Positions 13,201 to 25,734 of a stretch of DNA of 64,000 nt are shown piece by piece (position 1 is the stretch's first letter; every line of letters starts with the position of its first letter). This DNA comes from Chalara sp. BL73. Lineage: Eukaryota > Ascomycota > Leotiomycetes > Helotiales. The notes below the pieces were generated by a model. It was given only the letters and a program-made list of their open reading frames with translations, made no database searches and was not told the DNA's origin. The stretch covers positions 356,243 to 420,242 of the forward strand of contig CAKJVC010000098.1 of assembly GCA_918026815.1 (NCBI GenBank), written 5' to 3'. Position numbers and translations under genes: made by a program.

Positions 13201-16135
13201 TCAGTACTCAAAATCATCATCTGCTGCAGGTCCCTTATTCTTGGTCACGCTCTCCTGTTTCCTGTACATCTCAACGACCTGCCGAGAATTCGTTGCCATG
13301 TCTGGTTTTTTGTCGTCTCGAACCTTGATGAACCGTGGGAAGCGCAGACTGATTCCGCGCTCTTCTCCAGTTGGGTCGACTCCTTCTTTGCCACCTGCCT
13401 TGTAGCGAGGGCTGATGGTTAGATCTGCAGTCTTCACTTCCCAGACATATTTTGGCTCGAACCATACATCGGGCTGGTGCTGGTTGACCGTGGAGTGACT
13501 ATAGAATGGCTTGGGGCGGTCAATGGTAATCTCACTCAGTTGAGAATGTAGTTCTTCGAGTACAGCTTCCGAAAATCCTGTACCGATGTTGCAGACTGTC
13601 TCGTAGGTTTCGGTATTGCTGTTGTAACAAGCTAAGAGGAAGGCACCGTAGACGGAAGTACGCTTGCCTCTTCCGAAGTAGGCTCCAAGAACCACCAAGT
13701 CGAGGGAGTCCCCTATACCCGTAAGGTAATCTTTCTTGATCTTCGGAATATCAGTGAGTTTCTTAAAGTTATATGCGAGGCACACGACATACCTTGAGCC
13801 AATTTCGGCTTCGTTTACTGGGTTCGTAGCCACTCTCTGTGCCATCCAACATCTTAACCATTAAGCCTTCGCATGAGGCTTTAACACTCTCATCGAGGAA
13901 ATGCTGAATCTCGTCGATTTCTTGACCGTTCATGCTGGTAGCAAATTGGAACTCTCCCTCAATCGGTGTGAAGGCACTATGAAGAAGCTCTCGGCGCTCT
14001 CGTAGGGACTTCTCCACAACCGCCTCGCCGTTCAGGAACAGTAGATCAAAGGCAAACACACAGACTTTGACTTTGACATCTTCGGCCTTAACATCCTTCT
14101 TCTTTCTAGTCATCAGCTGTTGAAAAGGTAACACTTTCTTTTCAACCATGTCCCATGCAACACTCTCACAATCTAGAACAAAGCTCTTCGTATCATCCTT
14201 CACCCACGTGTTCAACTTTCCTAGAATATCAGGGTACTTTTTAGAGAGATCCTCGGAATTACGAGAGAAAATTGCGGCAAGACCACCAGCCTCAGTTTTG
14301 GTAGCCGCGGTTGAAGCACCCTTATATTGCTGAGGCGAGTCCTTTGCTACGTAGTGGATTTGTGCTCTTTCACCATCATACTTGTACTCACAAGTAAATT
14401 TCTGGTTCTCGAATCGATCAAGCACTTCCGTGATCGCTTTTGTAGGTTTCGCTAACATAGGCTTCAGTGGAATACCTGGTTGGAGTTTGCAATTTTCTTG
14501 AAGATTCTTTATCCCGTGTTCAATCATGGCTGGAATAATCACATCATAGCTCGGCAAGTTACTGTAGGGATGATTAGCACATCATGTATACAAGAACTTT
14601 AGGCTCACCTGTAGACTTGTTTGACGATGGCTTCTCCTTTCGCTAACTGTTCCGTACTTGGCACTTTACCGGAGCCATTTAGTTCAGTTTCATGGCACAC
14701 CATTGCCTGAGCGAGTGCAACCAGAACAGTCTTTTCAGCCAAGCCTAAGCGTAGTTTTCCCTCGAGGAAGCGGACAATGAATTTTGCTTCGCTGGCGCCT
14801 CCCTTGTCAACGTTAATATCTACCTTGCCAGATTTTTGGCCATCTGCTGCCGACAGCAGTTTCTTGATAAGATCGACTTTTCGTCCTTGCGCCCCATTGC
14901 CAGAGGTGGTGGCAATCTTGATCAGTCCTTCATGTACTGCTTTGACCGTCAAAGGCTTTGGCTTGAACATCGTTGGTTGATTTGCCCTGCTCTTCACGGC
15001 GACCAGTCCTAGATCACCAATTTCTTTCTGATCCTGTTTGATGATAGCCAGACTACGGCCGGTGGATTCTCCGATAGCTTTCATGATCAAAGATTCCCCT
15101 ATGCCCAATTCGATTCCCGCATAGTCTGCAGCAAGTTTGTTGACCATTAGAAGAACAGTTGGTAAAAGATCGTTGGGTGTTAATCGAAGGACCTGTCTAA
15201 GAAAGAGAGAACAGTATGAGGTAATAATTAATCTTTTGCTGGTCATTTCGATTAGAGAAAAAGTTGTGCAGAGAGCTGCATAAGGCACAGGCTCTCCAGG
15301 TTTCCAGTCCGGATATGCGTCTTTGGTTTTGGATTTCAACGTTGTTTGTATCTTCTCTCTTGCTTTAGCAGCAATTTCTGGCTTTTCGTCATCTTCATCC
15401 TCCTCTTCGCTGGCATCTTCTTCTACCTCTGATGCAGATTTGGATGCATCGGATTCTCTACGCTTTGAAACTGTCTTTGCTGAGGGGCTGGAATTTTCCA
15501 CATCCACCATCTCGTCCTCATCCTCTTCTATCTTCTTTGATTTTTTAGACGGAGGTGGCATAGTTTCCGGTTTCTTGGAGCTGGAAAGTTCTTTTGGTTT
15601 CGACTTTGTCGTGACTTTGGAATCTTCAGCTTTTCCGTTGCGCCGAGCCCGCTTGATAATTGGTTCATCGTCCTCGTCATCTTCCTCTAGCTCTACAACC
15701 TCCTGCTTTATTTTTGAATTCTCGGACTTGACAGCAGGCTTCGGCCCAGGAGATCTCGATCGCTTCCTCGTCCCTAGTACTATTTAGCCACCAAGTATGA
15801 TTGTTACGAAGGCGTGCTTACTGGCTTTGACATTTGCCTTGACGACCTCAGTATCCTCGAGCTTTAGAACAACTTCAGTCTCAGAGCCATCCTTCATCTC
15901 GCCGTCATCATTTTCTTTGGTCGAACTAGAACTAGGCGGATCATCCTTAATTGTTGCTTTAGTAGAGAAGGAGAGTTTTGATTGCTTCGCAGGTGCCTTT
16001 GCGCCATTGGGCTGTCCAAAAAATTTGCTATTACAAGTCAGCCAAACCGTTGCTGCTACAAGTTCACATATAAGCACACCCTAAGGTGGTTTGAGGGTCT
16101 CTAACATACCCCAACGTAGCTTGCTTGGGAGGCAT
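13201..16135 (-). CDS. cdc9: DNA ligase I (ATP-dependent)
   Basis: Seals Okazaki-fragment and repair nicks in the nucleus. Five exons on the minus strand: 16135-16110, 16027-15822, 15779-14609, 14561-13793 and 13740-13201, all in phase, giving 903 residues (usual family size). The N-terminus carries a PCNA-interaction box, QATLGKFF (residues 5-12), followed by an acidic/basic disordered region. The DNA-binding domain includes YAALCTTFSLIEMTSKRL and AADYAGIELGIGESLIMKA. The catalytic core has the adenylation motif EYKYDGERAQIH (Lys near residue 528), FVLDCESVAWD (motif III), CEGLMVKML (motif IV), and RNWLKIKKDYL (motif V, across the last intron). The C-terminus shows GISLRFPRFIKVRDDKKP. Upstream CGCG-core elements suggest G1/S control. 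The yeast orthologue is CDC9 and the fission-yeast one is cdc17. No lesions were seen. Confidence 0.96.
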
Positions 16136-16475
16136 TGCGACAAATTGTCTGAGTGAGGTCCGTGATAACCCCACAACAGTGCTGAGCAGTCTTTGAGAAG
16201 CCACAATTATAGAAGAAAGGTCGTAGATTCTGGAGAGAATCTATAATTTTCGTGGATAACTGCCTAGAACTAGATTCTAACTTCGCGTCCCTGTCGCGAA
16301 ATCAGGCGCGTCCCCTCGTGTTGGACGTGTAACGGCCCGATAATTTGCCGGAAAAGTGGATCGATAAGAGTCACCGCCCTGGATTCATTATTCCCCCACC
16401 AAGATCAGAAGTTTAGAGGAGATCAAGATTAGACACCACGATATCACCAAGAAGAGCTTAGGAAACACCGAGACG
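16136..16475. promoter_or_regulatory. Divergent promoter of DNA ligase and AsnRS with three CGCG cores
   Basis: 340 bp between the start codons of two divergent genes. Three CGCG cores lie at 16284-16287, 16295-16298 and 16307-16310, spaced 11 and 12 bp, about one helical turn. The middle one reads CGCGAAA, which fits the SCB consensus CRCGAAA; the others extend to CGCGTC, close to the MCB core of ACGCGT. They lie about 150-175 bp upstream of the ligase start. In budding yeast, MCB elements drive S-phase expression of CDC9. Binding here is inferred. The left edge of the 9.4 kb repeat falls at 16310, on the third core. Confidence 0.5.
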
Positions 16476-18537
16476 ATGGCAGCCGTAGTCAAAGAACTTG
16501 CGGAACGTGTTAAAGGCGAATCAGTCATTTATATCGATACTGGTAAGTTAAATTGGTTTCATGAAATATGACACATTTACCGAATGCTTCCCCTCCAATT
16601 GCTATCTAGGCCAATTGCTAATTTTGGGGGGTAGATGTTGGTGTTGATGATGAGTGCGTATAAAATAAATTTCTCCAGCTATCACTGAACCTTATCTTGA
16701 GTTGGCTGCCTATGTGATATGGGCTAATTCACACATCTCCAGAACTGCGACAGGTGCCGAGTCGAAACCCTACAAATCTCTAGCATATGCATATATCCAG
16801 CACAACGGAAGCGATGGAAAGAAATATCAGACCCGTGCCTCAACGACTGGCGCAGTCAGTGCAGATGGCGATCCTGCGGAGCGGCTAGCGTGGAAAGAGC
16901 CCGCTAAGAGTGCCGTGAAGAAAGCTCAAGGAGCTCTCGATGCCCACAAGAAGAAAGTTTTGAAACAACAGCAGCAAGCAGAAAAGGAAGGGGAGAAGGA
17001 GAAAGCTCGTCTGCAGACGCTGGAGGATGCCAAAAAGATTGTTCTTAAAGAGGATACTTCTCTTCCAACTGCTACCAAGATCAAGATCTGGCAGAAAGAC
17101 ATTGAGCTTGGGGATAACGATAAGAAAGGAACTCGGGTCAAGGTTGCTGGTCGCATACACAGATTACGTATGCTACATTCACTCATTCGCAGAAGGACTT
17201 GTCAAAAGACAAATTACTGACACTTTCTAGGGGAACAAAAGCAGGCTACCTTCCTGACACTTATCGACGGATATGGTCACCTTCAATGCGTCCTGGCGGC
17301 TGGAAACCTTACTAAGTCTTATGAGGCTCTTACTTTCGCCCAAGGAACCTCATTGTTGCTATACGGAGAATTGAAGAAAGTTCCTGACGGCCAAACCGCA
17401 CCAGATGGCAGAGAATTACATGTTGACTATTATGAAGTCATTGGCAAGAGTCCTTCTGATGTAGATGCAATCACGAACAAAGTTTCTGCCCAGCAAGATC
17501 AATGGGAGTCGGCAATGCTTGACAACCGCCATCTTGTTTTACGAGGCGATACAGCCGCCTCTGTCATGAAAGTCAGATCCGCGGTTGAATGGGCATTTTT
17601 CAAAGCCTATAAGGATATGCGATTTACCAAAATCAGCCCTCCAGCATTCGTTCAAACACAAGTCGAAGGTGGATCAACCTTGTTTGAGTTGGACTACTAT
17701 GGTGAAAAGACCTATCTTACTCAGTCATCTCAATTGTACCTAGAGACCGGCATTCCTAGTCTTGGCAATGTTTATTGCATTGAGAAGTCCTTCAGAGCTG
17801 AGAAGTCTTTGACTCGCCGCCATTTGTCCGAGTATACGCACGTTGAAGCTGAGCTAGACTTCATCGATTTTGAGGATCTATTGACCCACTTAGAAGAGAT
17901 CATTAGTACTGTCATTACGACGCTCCTGGCAGACCCAGAAATTGCTGGCTATATCAAGGAGCTCAACCCTGACTTCAAGGCACCATCTAGGCCATTCAAG
18001 AGAATGCGATATTCCGAGGCTATTGACTGGTTGAATGCTCAAGATCCACCAATCCTCAACGAAGATGGGAACCCACATGTGTTTGGAGATGACATCGCTG
18101 AGGCAGCTGAGCGACGGATGACAGATATAATAAACTTGCCGATTTTGTTAACACACTTCCCAGTCGAGATAAAAGCTTTCTATATGAAGAAGGAAGAGGC
18201 TGATCTTAGAGTTACGGAGAGTGTTGACGTCTTGATGCCAGGCGTAGGAGAAATTGTTGGTGGATCTATGAGAATGGAAGGTTATGATGAATTGATGAAG
18301 GCATACGAGCGGGAAGGCATTTCACCGAAGGAGTACTATTGGTATACTGAGCAACGCAAGTAAGTTACAATCCCGCCCAGCTAAGTACGTCGCTGCTAAC
18401 CAACTATCAGATATGGAACTTCACCACACGGAGGCTATGGTCTTGGTCTCGAGCGTTTCATTGCCTGGATCTGTAAACAACACTCTGTTCGCACGTGCTG
18501 CCTGTACCCTCGATTCATGGGACGTTGCAAGCCATGA
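16476..18537 (+). CDS. DED81: Asparaginyl-tRNA synthetase, cytoplasmic (copy A, intact)
   Basis: Charges tRNA-Asn with asparagine in the cytosol. Exons 16476-16542, 16635-16653, 16743-17167, 17231-18359 and 18411-18537 sum to 588 codons in phase. The 19-nt second exon gives [20 protein letters not shown], restoring the family's N-terminal pattern (Y-[IV]-D...K-P-[YF]-K). A Lys/Gln-rich coiled linker follows (about residues 95-135). The anticodon-binding OB fold starts at [17 protein letters not shown] (junction of exons 3 and 4). The class II core includes [21 protein letters not shown] (motif 2) and [14 protein letters not shown] (motif 3). The end [12 protein letters not shown] is the family's usual terminus. 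Copy B of this gene has two frame breaks. If the repeat is an assembly artefact, this is the true version. Confidence 0.95.
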
Positions 18538-20616
18538 TTTTGTAGGCAGATATCTTAAAACATAAATCATCTCATTTCTAGCTCATATAGACTTTAAAGA
18601 GCGTTATGATATCATGGCTCTACAGGATGACTTGACATGATGAATCTCAAAACTCCATTCTAACTTACTTCGTCTGTGATGCAACCTGAATTTCCCCAGT
18701 TAGAGATGTTTCTATATTTGCTACTTTCGTCTGACATATGAGGCGGCTTCCACTCAGTTCTGGAACAATTCTAAGCGCTCGCTTACCTTGGAAAACTATT
18801 GACGTGAAGATGCATGTGCGAGTCTTCCATACGTTCCCTTGACCATGAACTCGGAATCAAGGCTTACGTGCCTCTGCATGTGGAACAGGGCCTCTCCCCA
18901 CGATAAAGCACACATCCAGAGTGGGATGGTTTCATCGTCTCCTGACGTTTCATCTCTCCGTAGATATCACGTGCGCATTCACCAGAATAGGGGTTTACTC
19001 CTTTTTTTTATGAAAGTCTAGAACTGGCTAAATTCCTCAGTCGGAATGAAATGGGTCTTGCAACTAGAGGTTTGTTACAAAACCTGAGGGACCAAATACC
19101 CTATCCGTCTCATGAAATGATTGTTTTGGTGGCTATAATATGATGGCAACTGTTCCTCTCTCTTGATTGATATTGCTGGTGCCAGGTAGTTTTGATGCTT
19201 AATATCGAGAAGGTGAATCGAAACAGCGCCAAATGTAGAGTACGAATGCCTGACACAACTGGAGAGAATCCTGAAACCTTTACACGAGTTGCTCGGCAAG
19301 AGATGAACTTTGAGGTTCGTGGTATATTTGGAGCTTTGTCATATGCACTGTCTCGAGGAAGCAGGAGTCTACGCCTATGAGCGAAGGGGAAAATGCCAAA
19401 CTTTCGCGATGTCGCAGTGGGATTTTATAAACTGAGACAGGTCCCGCATTGGAAGAGCGATTCCCGTAAATGATTGATTGTTCATCATGGATTAGTCTCT
19501 CATGACTTGATATTGTCTCAATCGTCTCCAGGCGATCAGACGGCAAGGGGAGGGAGAGTTCAGGCTCTTAACCTTTAAACCACAGCCAATTCTTGTCTAG
19601 TATGTATCGGCCCGTAACTTGGCTCTCTCCCTCCTCCTTTTCACCCATCTCTCCATGCATATTACATCCAAAGACAAAGATACCATTCACAGATGAATGT
19701 ATCTCACTGGGCCCGAGAAAGAATCGTAGAGCTGAAGATGATGGTGCTATGGTCAGATGTTGATGTTAGCGTTGGGTCCATTCCTCGTCTCATATTCGGC
19801 TAAGCGCAACAACTATTTTGGAATAACGTGCACGCACCCACCCACTGGCTCCCCAACCTCTTTCCCCCCTGATGCGCTAAGGAAATTAATGGCCCAAAAA
19901 GGTCACCTCCTCTTCTCGTCAAATGATATTGAATCTCTCTCCACCAAAATCTCACGTCCCTTTTCCTCCTCAATTCTTCTCCTTCCCTCATCCTTTTGCT
20001 ATAGCTTCATCGTCTCCTCCTCTTCTTACTCCCCCCCCCCGTAGAGGAGACTCACGCTCTTTATCCTGCCCCCTTCTTTGGCAGTTTCTTCTCCTTCTCT
20101 TTATTCCCAATATCCTATTTATTTACGGGTCATCACTCGCTCCAAACCGCCCAACCAGCTCCGATTCTTTGTTCACTGCATTTATTCCTAAATAGCCTTG
20201 CAAGTCGCTAGACAAGCCATTGTCCAGAATATAGCAGATCTTCCAATCCTTCGAATATACCTTTGCCTCCTTCGAATTATTCGAATCTATCTCCTGCAGA
20301 CATTGCCAGCACCGGTTTCGACTTCGACCCTTGTTACATATTATCATTAATTTTATACAAAGAATTTGTTTATATCAAACATTCTTCATACCAGCCCGTC
20401 ATCACACTTCGACATCTAATCGACCCCGAACATCTATCCCCTTCTTGCCCAGAGATCATACCCGTCTCGCTCGCTGTTTTCTTCGAAATCAATTGAGCTA
20501 CCTGTATTTTTACGCATCTTCCTCTTCGTGCCTCCTTTGGCACTTAATCTTTCAAAACGGCTGTTCTATCATCACTTGTGCGGGACAGCTTTGTCCTGCC
20601 ACCTCATCTGCTCGGG
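18538..20616. other. Long intergenic region and 5' leader of the RNA-binding protein gene (copy A)
   Basis: About 2.1 kb. The right half is strongly pyrimidine-rich (CT tracts at 19900-20110, including a C10 run ending at 20040), typical of filamentous-fungal promoters and long 5' leaders. Several short upstream frames precede the ATG at 20617. No conserved protein was seen. The same region in copy B is 27930-30004. Confidence 0.6.
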
Positions 20617-23102
20617 ATGCAGGAGAACCAGACAACCACGGCACAAAATGTGCAAGGACCAGCAAACCCTCCCAGATTTCCGGGACACGCCTCGAAACCA
20701 TCCAACAGCGATACTGGTTTCTCTCATGGAGCTTATAATTCAAATCAGTTCTCGATGGCTGGCTACGGAGACAGGCACCCGCGTAGCAGAGCGAACATTC
20801 CTTCGATCAACACCCAAGCAGTGGGTCAACAACAACAACATAATGACATGGCAACTCCAGGCACCGGCTTTGATATGCAGTTCACTCCCTTGCTTCCTTC
20901 GCAACTTCTGCTCGGCAGTCCTTTCCAACCAGGCACCCCAGCGGCCTTCGGTAGTCCACAGTTCCAGAACTATGGTTTCCAGCAACAGAATAGCCAGCAG
21001 CAGCAACAGCAAAACATGAGCCCAGTGCAACAGATGTCTCCGCAGCTCTATCAATCCCTCGTATCTCCTTCTGCTTATGGCGCTCCCCAGTTCTACAACC
21101 CACAATCACCTACAGGGCAATTCGCCACAATGTCTAATCAAATGCAGCAGATGAACATCCAGCCTTCTTCTCCTGTTCATATGTCGCCAGGATTGGTTTC
21201 GGGTACAAGCAGGACAGTGTATTTGGGAAATATTCCGCCTGAGACGTCTGCGGAGGAAATACTGGGACATGTACGAAGCGGGCAGATTGAATCTGTACGG
21301 CTATTGCCTGATAAGAATTGTGCATTCATTTCATTCTTGGATGGGAGCTCGGCTACACACTTCCATTCCGATGCTATCTTGAAGAAGCTTTCTATTCGAG
21401 GACAAGATATTAAGGTGGGATGGGGAAAACCATCGCAGGTGCCAACATCTGTTGCTCTAGCTGTTCAGCAGTCTGGCGCATCGAGAAACGTCTACCTTGG
21501 AAATCTCGGGGAAGAGGTCACTGAGGACGAACTTCGTGACGAACTCAGCAAGTTCGGCCCGATTGACACTGTCAAGATTGTCCGTGAGAAAGCTATTGGC
21601 TTTGTTCATTTCCTTTCCATTGGCAATGCTATCAAGGCCGTGGCACAGCTTCCTCAAGAGCCTAAATGGCAGTCACCTAGACGCGTGTACTATGGCAAGG
21701 ACCGCTGTGCATACGTCTCAAAGACTCAACAACAGAACGCCGCACAATATCTTGGTATCGCGCCTGGTTATGCGCATGTGCTGAACGGAGCTGATCGCGA
21801 TTTGATCTCGAATGCTCTCGCCCAGCAATCGGTGGCAGCTGCCGCCGTTGCTACCACAGCTGGCGGGATCAACAACCTAGGGAACAGGACGGTTTACTTG
21901 GGAAATATTCACCCCGAAACCACGATTGAGGAAATTTGTAATGTTGTCAGAGGTGGACTTTTACATCACATTCGATATATACCCGACAAGCATATCTGCT
22001 TTGTCACTTTTATTGATCCTACATCGGCCGCATCTTTCTATGCTTTAAGCAATTTACAAGGTTTAATGATTCATAACAGAAGGTTGAAGATTGGATGGGG
22101 CAAACATTCTGGTGCGCTTCCAGCTGCAATCGCCCTAGCTGTTAGTGGTGGAGCTTCAAGAAATGTGTATGTTGGGAACTTGGACGAGTCGTGGAGCGAG
22201 GAGAGGCTGAAACAGGACTTCTCTGAATACGGTGAAATCGAGTTGGTCAACACTCTTCGAGAGAAGAGTTGTGCGTTTGTCAACTTCACGAACATTGCCA
22301 ATGCCATCAAGGCTATTGAAGCAATTCGCGGTAAGGATGATTACCGCCGTTTTAAGGTCAACTTCGGCAAGGATCGTTGTGGCAATCCTCCTCGACAAGT
22401 CACCCAATCCCAGCAATCACCTCGCAATGATGGTGTCAACTCTCCACCACCAAACAGTGGTGGACTTCAGCCAAGTCAGAATGGTTCGTCACCGACTGGG
22501 TCTGCTGCACCTGGTTCCGTCAACGGCAATGCGCAACCCTTCCAACCTGCTCCCACCCCGTCTACCATTATCAACGCTGGAAGCAACAATCCCTTGACAA
22601 TGTATCTGAATCACGTTTCGCAACAACAAAGCCAAAGCCAGGCCCAGCAAACCATTGATCCCTACTCATTAGCCCAATTGCAGCAGCAAAATCAGCAGCA
22701 TGTGTCCATGCAAGCTGCTGCTGTCAGCAGTTACGGAAGCTCTAACATTGACGCTCTCGACATTCCACAGCAAGGACAATTGGGTCATCAGCAGAGTGCG
22801 AGCATCAATAACATCAATGGTTTCCAAAATGGCAATGGAGGGCCATCTTTGTTAGCTCCACCACGCAGCCACAATCGGGCCGTCAGCTTGCCTGCCTTCA
22901 ATGGTGTATTTCCCCACAGGAAAATGGCAATGGCAGCGATCAGCAGGGACGTGGGCACCAATACCAGTCCAGCTTCTCCGGCGGCCTTGGTAATGGCGCG
23001 ATTGGCAATGGGTTCGGCAACAACTCATATGGTCTAGCTATTCAAGACGGCGGGATGAACGGTTTGAATGGCTGGGCAGAGGAGGAGGTAGTTGGCAACT
23101 GA
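20617..23102 (+). pseudogene. Four-RRM RNA-binding protein, Mrn1/Nrd1 type (copy A, frame broken near the 3' end)
   Basis: Same gene as 30005-32491, with one C missing from a C run at 22912-22915 (four C; copy B has five). The break shifts the last roughly 60 codons, so translation stops near 23037 instead of at the conserved stop at 23100-23102. All four RRM domains lie upstream and are unaffected. One substitution near 22942 would change Arg to Gln in the correct frame. The lesion sits in a homopolymer, so sequencing error is more likely than true decay. The start at 20617 (MQENQ) is the first ATG in the frame; about 13 upstream codons are open but lack ATG. Confidence 0.85.
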
Positions 23103-24283
23103 GCATGAGAATGAGAAAGGAGTCATATTTCACATTTAAGCCTGCATGAATATTGTGTTGTAATACTCATTTCAAATTCTTGTAAGGAATTTTTCGAGTT
23201 TTCTTTTGAGCTGCTTCCGAAAGAACAAGAGGGAGATAAGAGGAGAGTTTTGGATAAGGAGAAGAGAGAGCATCTGATCGATAGTTTTTGCGTGTTACTG
23301 GGGAGTTTCTGAGTTGCGCATACAGTGCGCACACAATCGCATGGACTTTCTGAGCTTGTTGATATGCTGAATGTACTGTCAAACGTGAATAATCGAAGTT
23401 TTTGCATTCCCCTAAATTAACCGACACACAGTGCACCATCCTACCAATTGCGTGTATAGCAAACCTTCCAAATCCATCAATGATGCGATTGTTCCTCCCC
23501 ATACCTTAAAATGAATCTCTCGTCGCGATGTCAGTAAAAGAAGTTATTCCGAAAAGTTGAGGCTCATCTTTTATTTCAGCCTTATCACCGCGTGAGGTTT
23601 TTTTACTTTTTTTTTTTTTTCCCAACCCTCAAAGTTTGTTTTTTGTTGCATGTCGGCCATGAGGCTATGATGAAATCGTAACGTCGGTGCTGTACGATGA
23701 CGCTGACGCTGCGGTTCCGCGTTGGTGTGTCGCGATGCGGGTTACGGGCTGGGTCGGCGGTTGAGCTGCGGTTCAGGTGGCCCCCTTTTTTTTTCCTCCT
23801 ATTTTTTTTTAAAACATCTGAGATGAGCCCGAGCTGAGTTGGTGGTCACGTGGGTGTTGCAGGGGATACGTGGTGATTGTGTATGGGATAGATGGAAAGC
23901 TCGGCGTTGGATATCGGTGCTTTAAAAGGGATGGTTTGAGGGGGGAAGTCTTTTTTTTTGGCGGATGATTGTCGTTTGGTGGTGGGGATGTATGAGGGGA
24001 GGAAGGAAGGTGGTCGGGCGATGGGTCGGTTTAACTGTGGTTATATGTTCGCATACAGGGAAGCGTGCGGCTTGCGAATTATATGGAATAAAATGGGATC
24101 TTCGGGTTTAGGCCCCTCATATACTTAGCTACCGGAATATGGACAGTAGTCGGCATTGGTGAAATTCGTGCTTGCCGATCGGTCTGAATCCTGGGAATGA
24201 TGTTCAAACGCACCCCGCGGCTTCAGACAAACTAGTTATACTGCCTCGGGTCTACATGGTGAGTTTTTATATTCAGAACATGG
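23103..24283. other. 3' region between RNA-binding and secreted-protein genes (copy A)
   Basis: About 1.2 kb with several T runs (around 23600-23625, 23785-23810 and 23950) and a G-rich strand around 23700-24010. No gene is supported. The T and G runs differ in length from copy B (32492-33689), which is the main difference between the copies here. Confidence 0.6.
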
Positions 24284-25020
24284 CTAGCTGCTATCTGTGC
24301 CAGATCTTCTTTGCCAAGTGATTCCATAACTCGAGCAGATAGGGCCGAAGTTTCCAGCTTGGGCCAAGATGAACTCTTTTGTGATCCCGGCTCTTCCCTG
24401 CCTATTTTCCTCTATCCCATCTGGAAGATCCTCAGCTGAATCCAGGCCTTCCGCCTCTGCAATCCTTGCCGCTTGGATAGCAAGGCAAAACGTCTCCGCT
24501 GCGGATGCGTAATCATGTGCGGGGACCTCTGAGGATGTGTTTGAGTTTGTTTCAATCCTGCCACAGGTTTGCTCAGAGCTGGATTTGAAAATAGTGGATG
24601 TGAGGGGGCAGACGCGATGTTGATGACCAGGCCGGTGACGGCGCCGACGGCGCTTGACTGGAGGATCTCTTTGGTGTGAAGAAAGTCGTTTGCCGTGAGG
24701 TAGTCCATGACCGAGACGCCAGCAGGTAAAAGAGAAAGATGTCATGACCAGAGCTGTCATCCCGAAAGGCAACTGATTGAAAATGCCAGTCACTCAGAAG
24801 GCTCCTGTTGAAAGCAAAGTTTAATCGATTCTCTGCAGACTTGAGCAGACCCGACATAGTCGGGTCGGCTTCAAGGAATGGAGTATCATACTGTGCGGAT
24901 ACTCTTTCTTTGTAGGCGGGAGTGTCTTTTATGGAAGTGAAATATTGTTTATTTAGGCAGAAACGTGCCAAGCGCTGACAACACCGGGAAAGAAGCTAAG
25001 GCTGCGATGAAGAGCATCAT
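24284..25020 (-). pseudogene. Small secreted protein gene (copy A, three frame breaks)
   Basis: Counterpart of the intact gene at 34427-33690. Compared with copy B it has one extra T at 24952-24954, one A missing at 24734-24736 and one G missing at 24604-24608. The reading frame therefore changes three times and no full product can be made. All three are homopolymer length changes, which suggests sequencing error rather than selection-driven decay. The signal-peptide region (MMLFIAALASFPVLSALG) is unaffected. Confidence 0.85.
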
Positions 25021-25623
25021 AGCGGGTGATATATGATGGATCTGGGGATACGCGATGGTCAAGGAAAGGAAGCTGGATGAGAAGATAATCGACAAGAAAC
25101 AATGTTTCTGCTAGGCTGCCTATTTTAATTATGTGGTGGCGGAGCTGAACCGTTGATATATGGCAGGCAGATTCATATAGACTCCCGTGACCGACCTTGC
25201 GGCATGTAGAGAAAAGTTGACCGGGCCGCAAGGCTCGCCCTCTGCGAAGGATAACTTCATCGCTTATTTGAGTTTTTGGTTCTTATATGTGACGTTCATG
25301 TTGCTACAGACGCTAAGCCGAATTTGGCTACAGCCTTCGATTCTAATTGCAATCCTTGATATTAATATACCTATCTTCCTTCATATATATAAAGTATACA
25401 TTCAGACTTCACACAATCCGCACCCGGTAATCTGTGCTTCGGCCAGATCTAGCAGTCATCTTCAATAATATGTAGATGAGCAATTTTAGCCTGCGCCGCA
25501 GCCACTTGTTGGAGACATGGGGGCATAGGTTACATCCACGAAACGCTTTATCTCTCCGCATCTGGAGATTCACATACCTTCTTTCTGAAAATCTTCCCAT
25601 CCATTCGGCTGCCTTACGCCATC

Positions 25624-25734
25624 ATGACGATCAGGAAGCATCACCACGCAGCACCAGAGCTGCACATATTCGAGCACGTGGCCCAACCCTCATTCTGGCT
25701 CTCGGTCGTCTTGTCCCCTCGTGTGGACGTGTAA
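25624..25734 (+). pseudogene. Truncated 5' end of the small membrane-protein gene at the repeat junction
   Basis: The first 29 codons match the intact gene at 35031 (MTIRKHHHAAPELH...). At 25713 the sequence jumps to the start of copy B (the AsnRS upstream region). The frame then adds a few unrelated residues (LSPRVDV) and stops at 25732-25734. This is a direct product of the repeat junction, whether biological or from assembly, and is not expected to be functional. Confidence 0.92.

Larger units (their letters stand above)
16310..25712. repeat. Copy A of a 9.4 kb direct tandem repeat
   Basis: 9403 bp, nearly identical to 25713-35119 and directly abutting it. The left boundary is gcgc|gtcccctcgtg; the junction reads cgtctt|gtcccctcgtg. 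Differences from copy B are mainly 1-nt length changes in homopolymers, plus very few substitutions (for example a G/C difference at 20041 and an A/G difference near 22942). Copy A carries intact AsnRS, but a frame-broken RNA-binding protein gene, a frame-broken secreted-protein gene, and a truncated start of the small membrane-protein gene. Confidence 0.97.

Noticed and set aside
15323..15787. 154-codon plus-strand frame rich in Ser
   Set aside because: Antisense shadow of the acidic/Ser-rich N-terminal region of DNA ligase.
19280..19546. 88-codon minus-strand frame repeated in both copies of the 9.4 kb unit
   Set aside because: Its conservation between copies only reflects the repeat; it has no motif and lies in the promoter region of the four-RRM gene.
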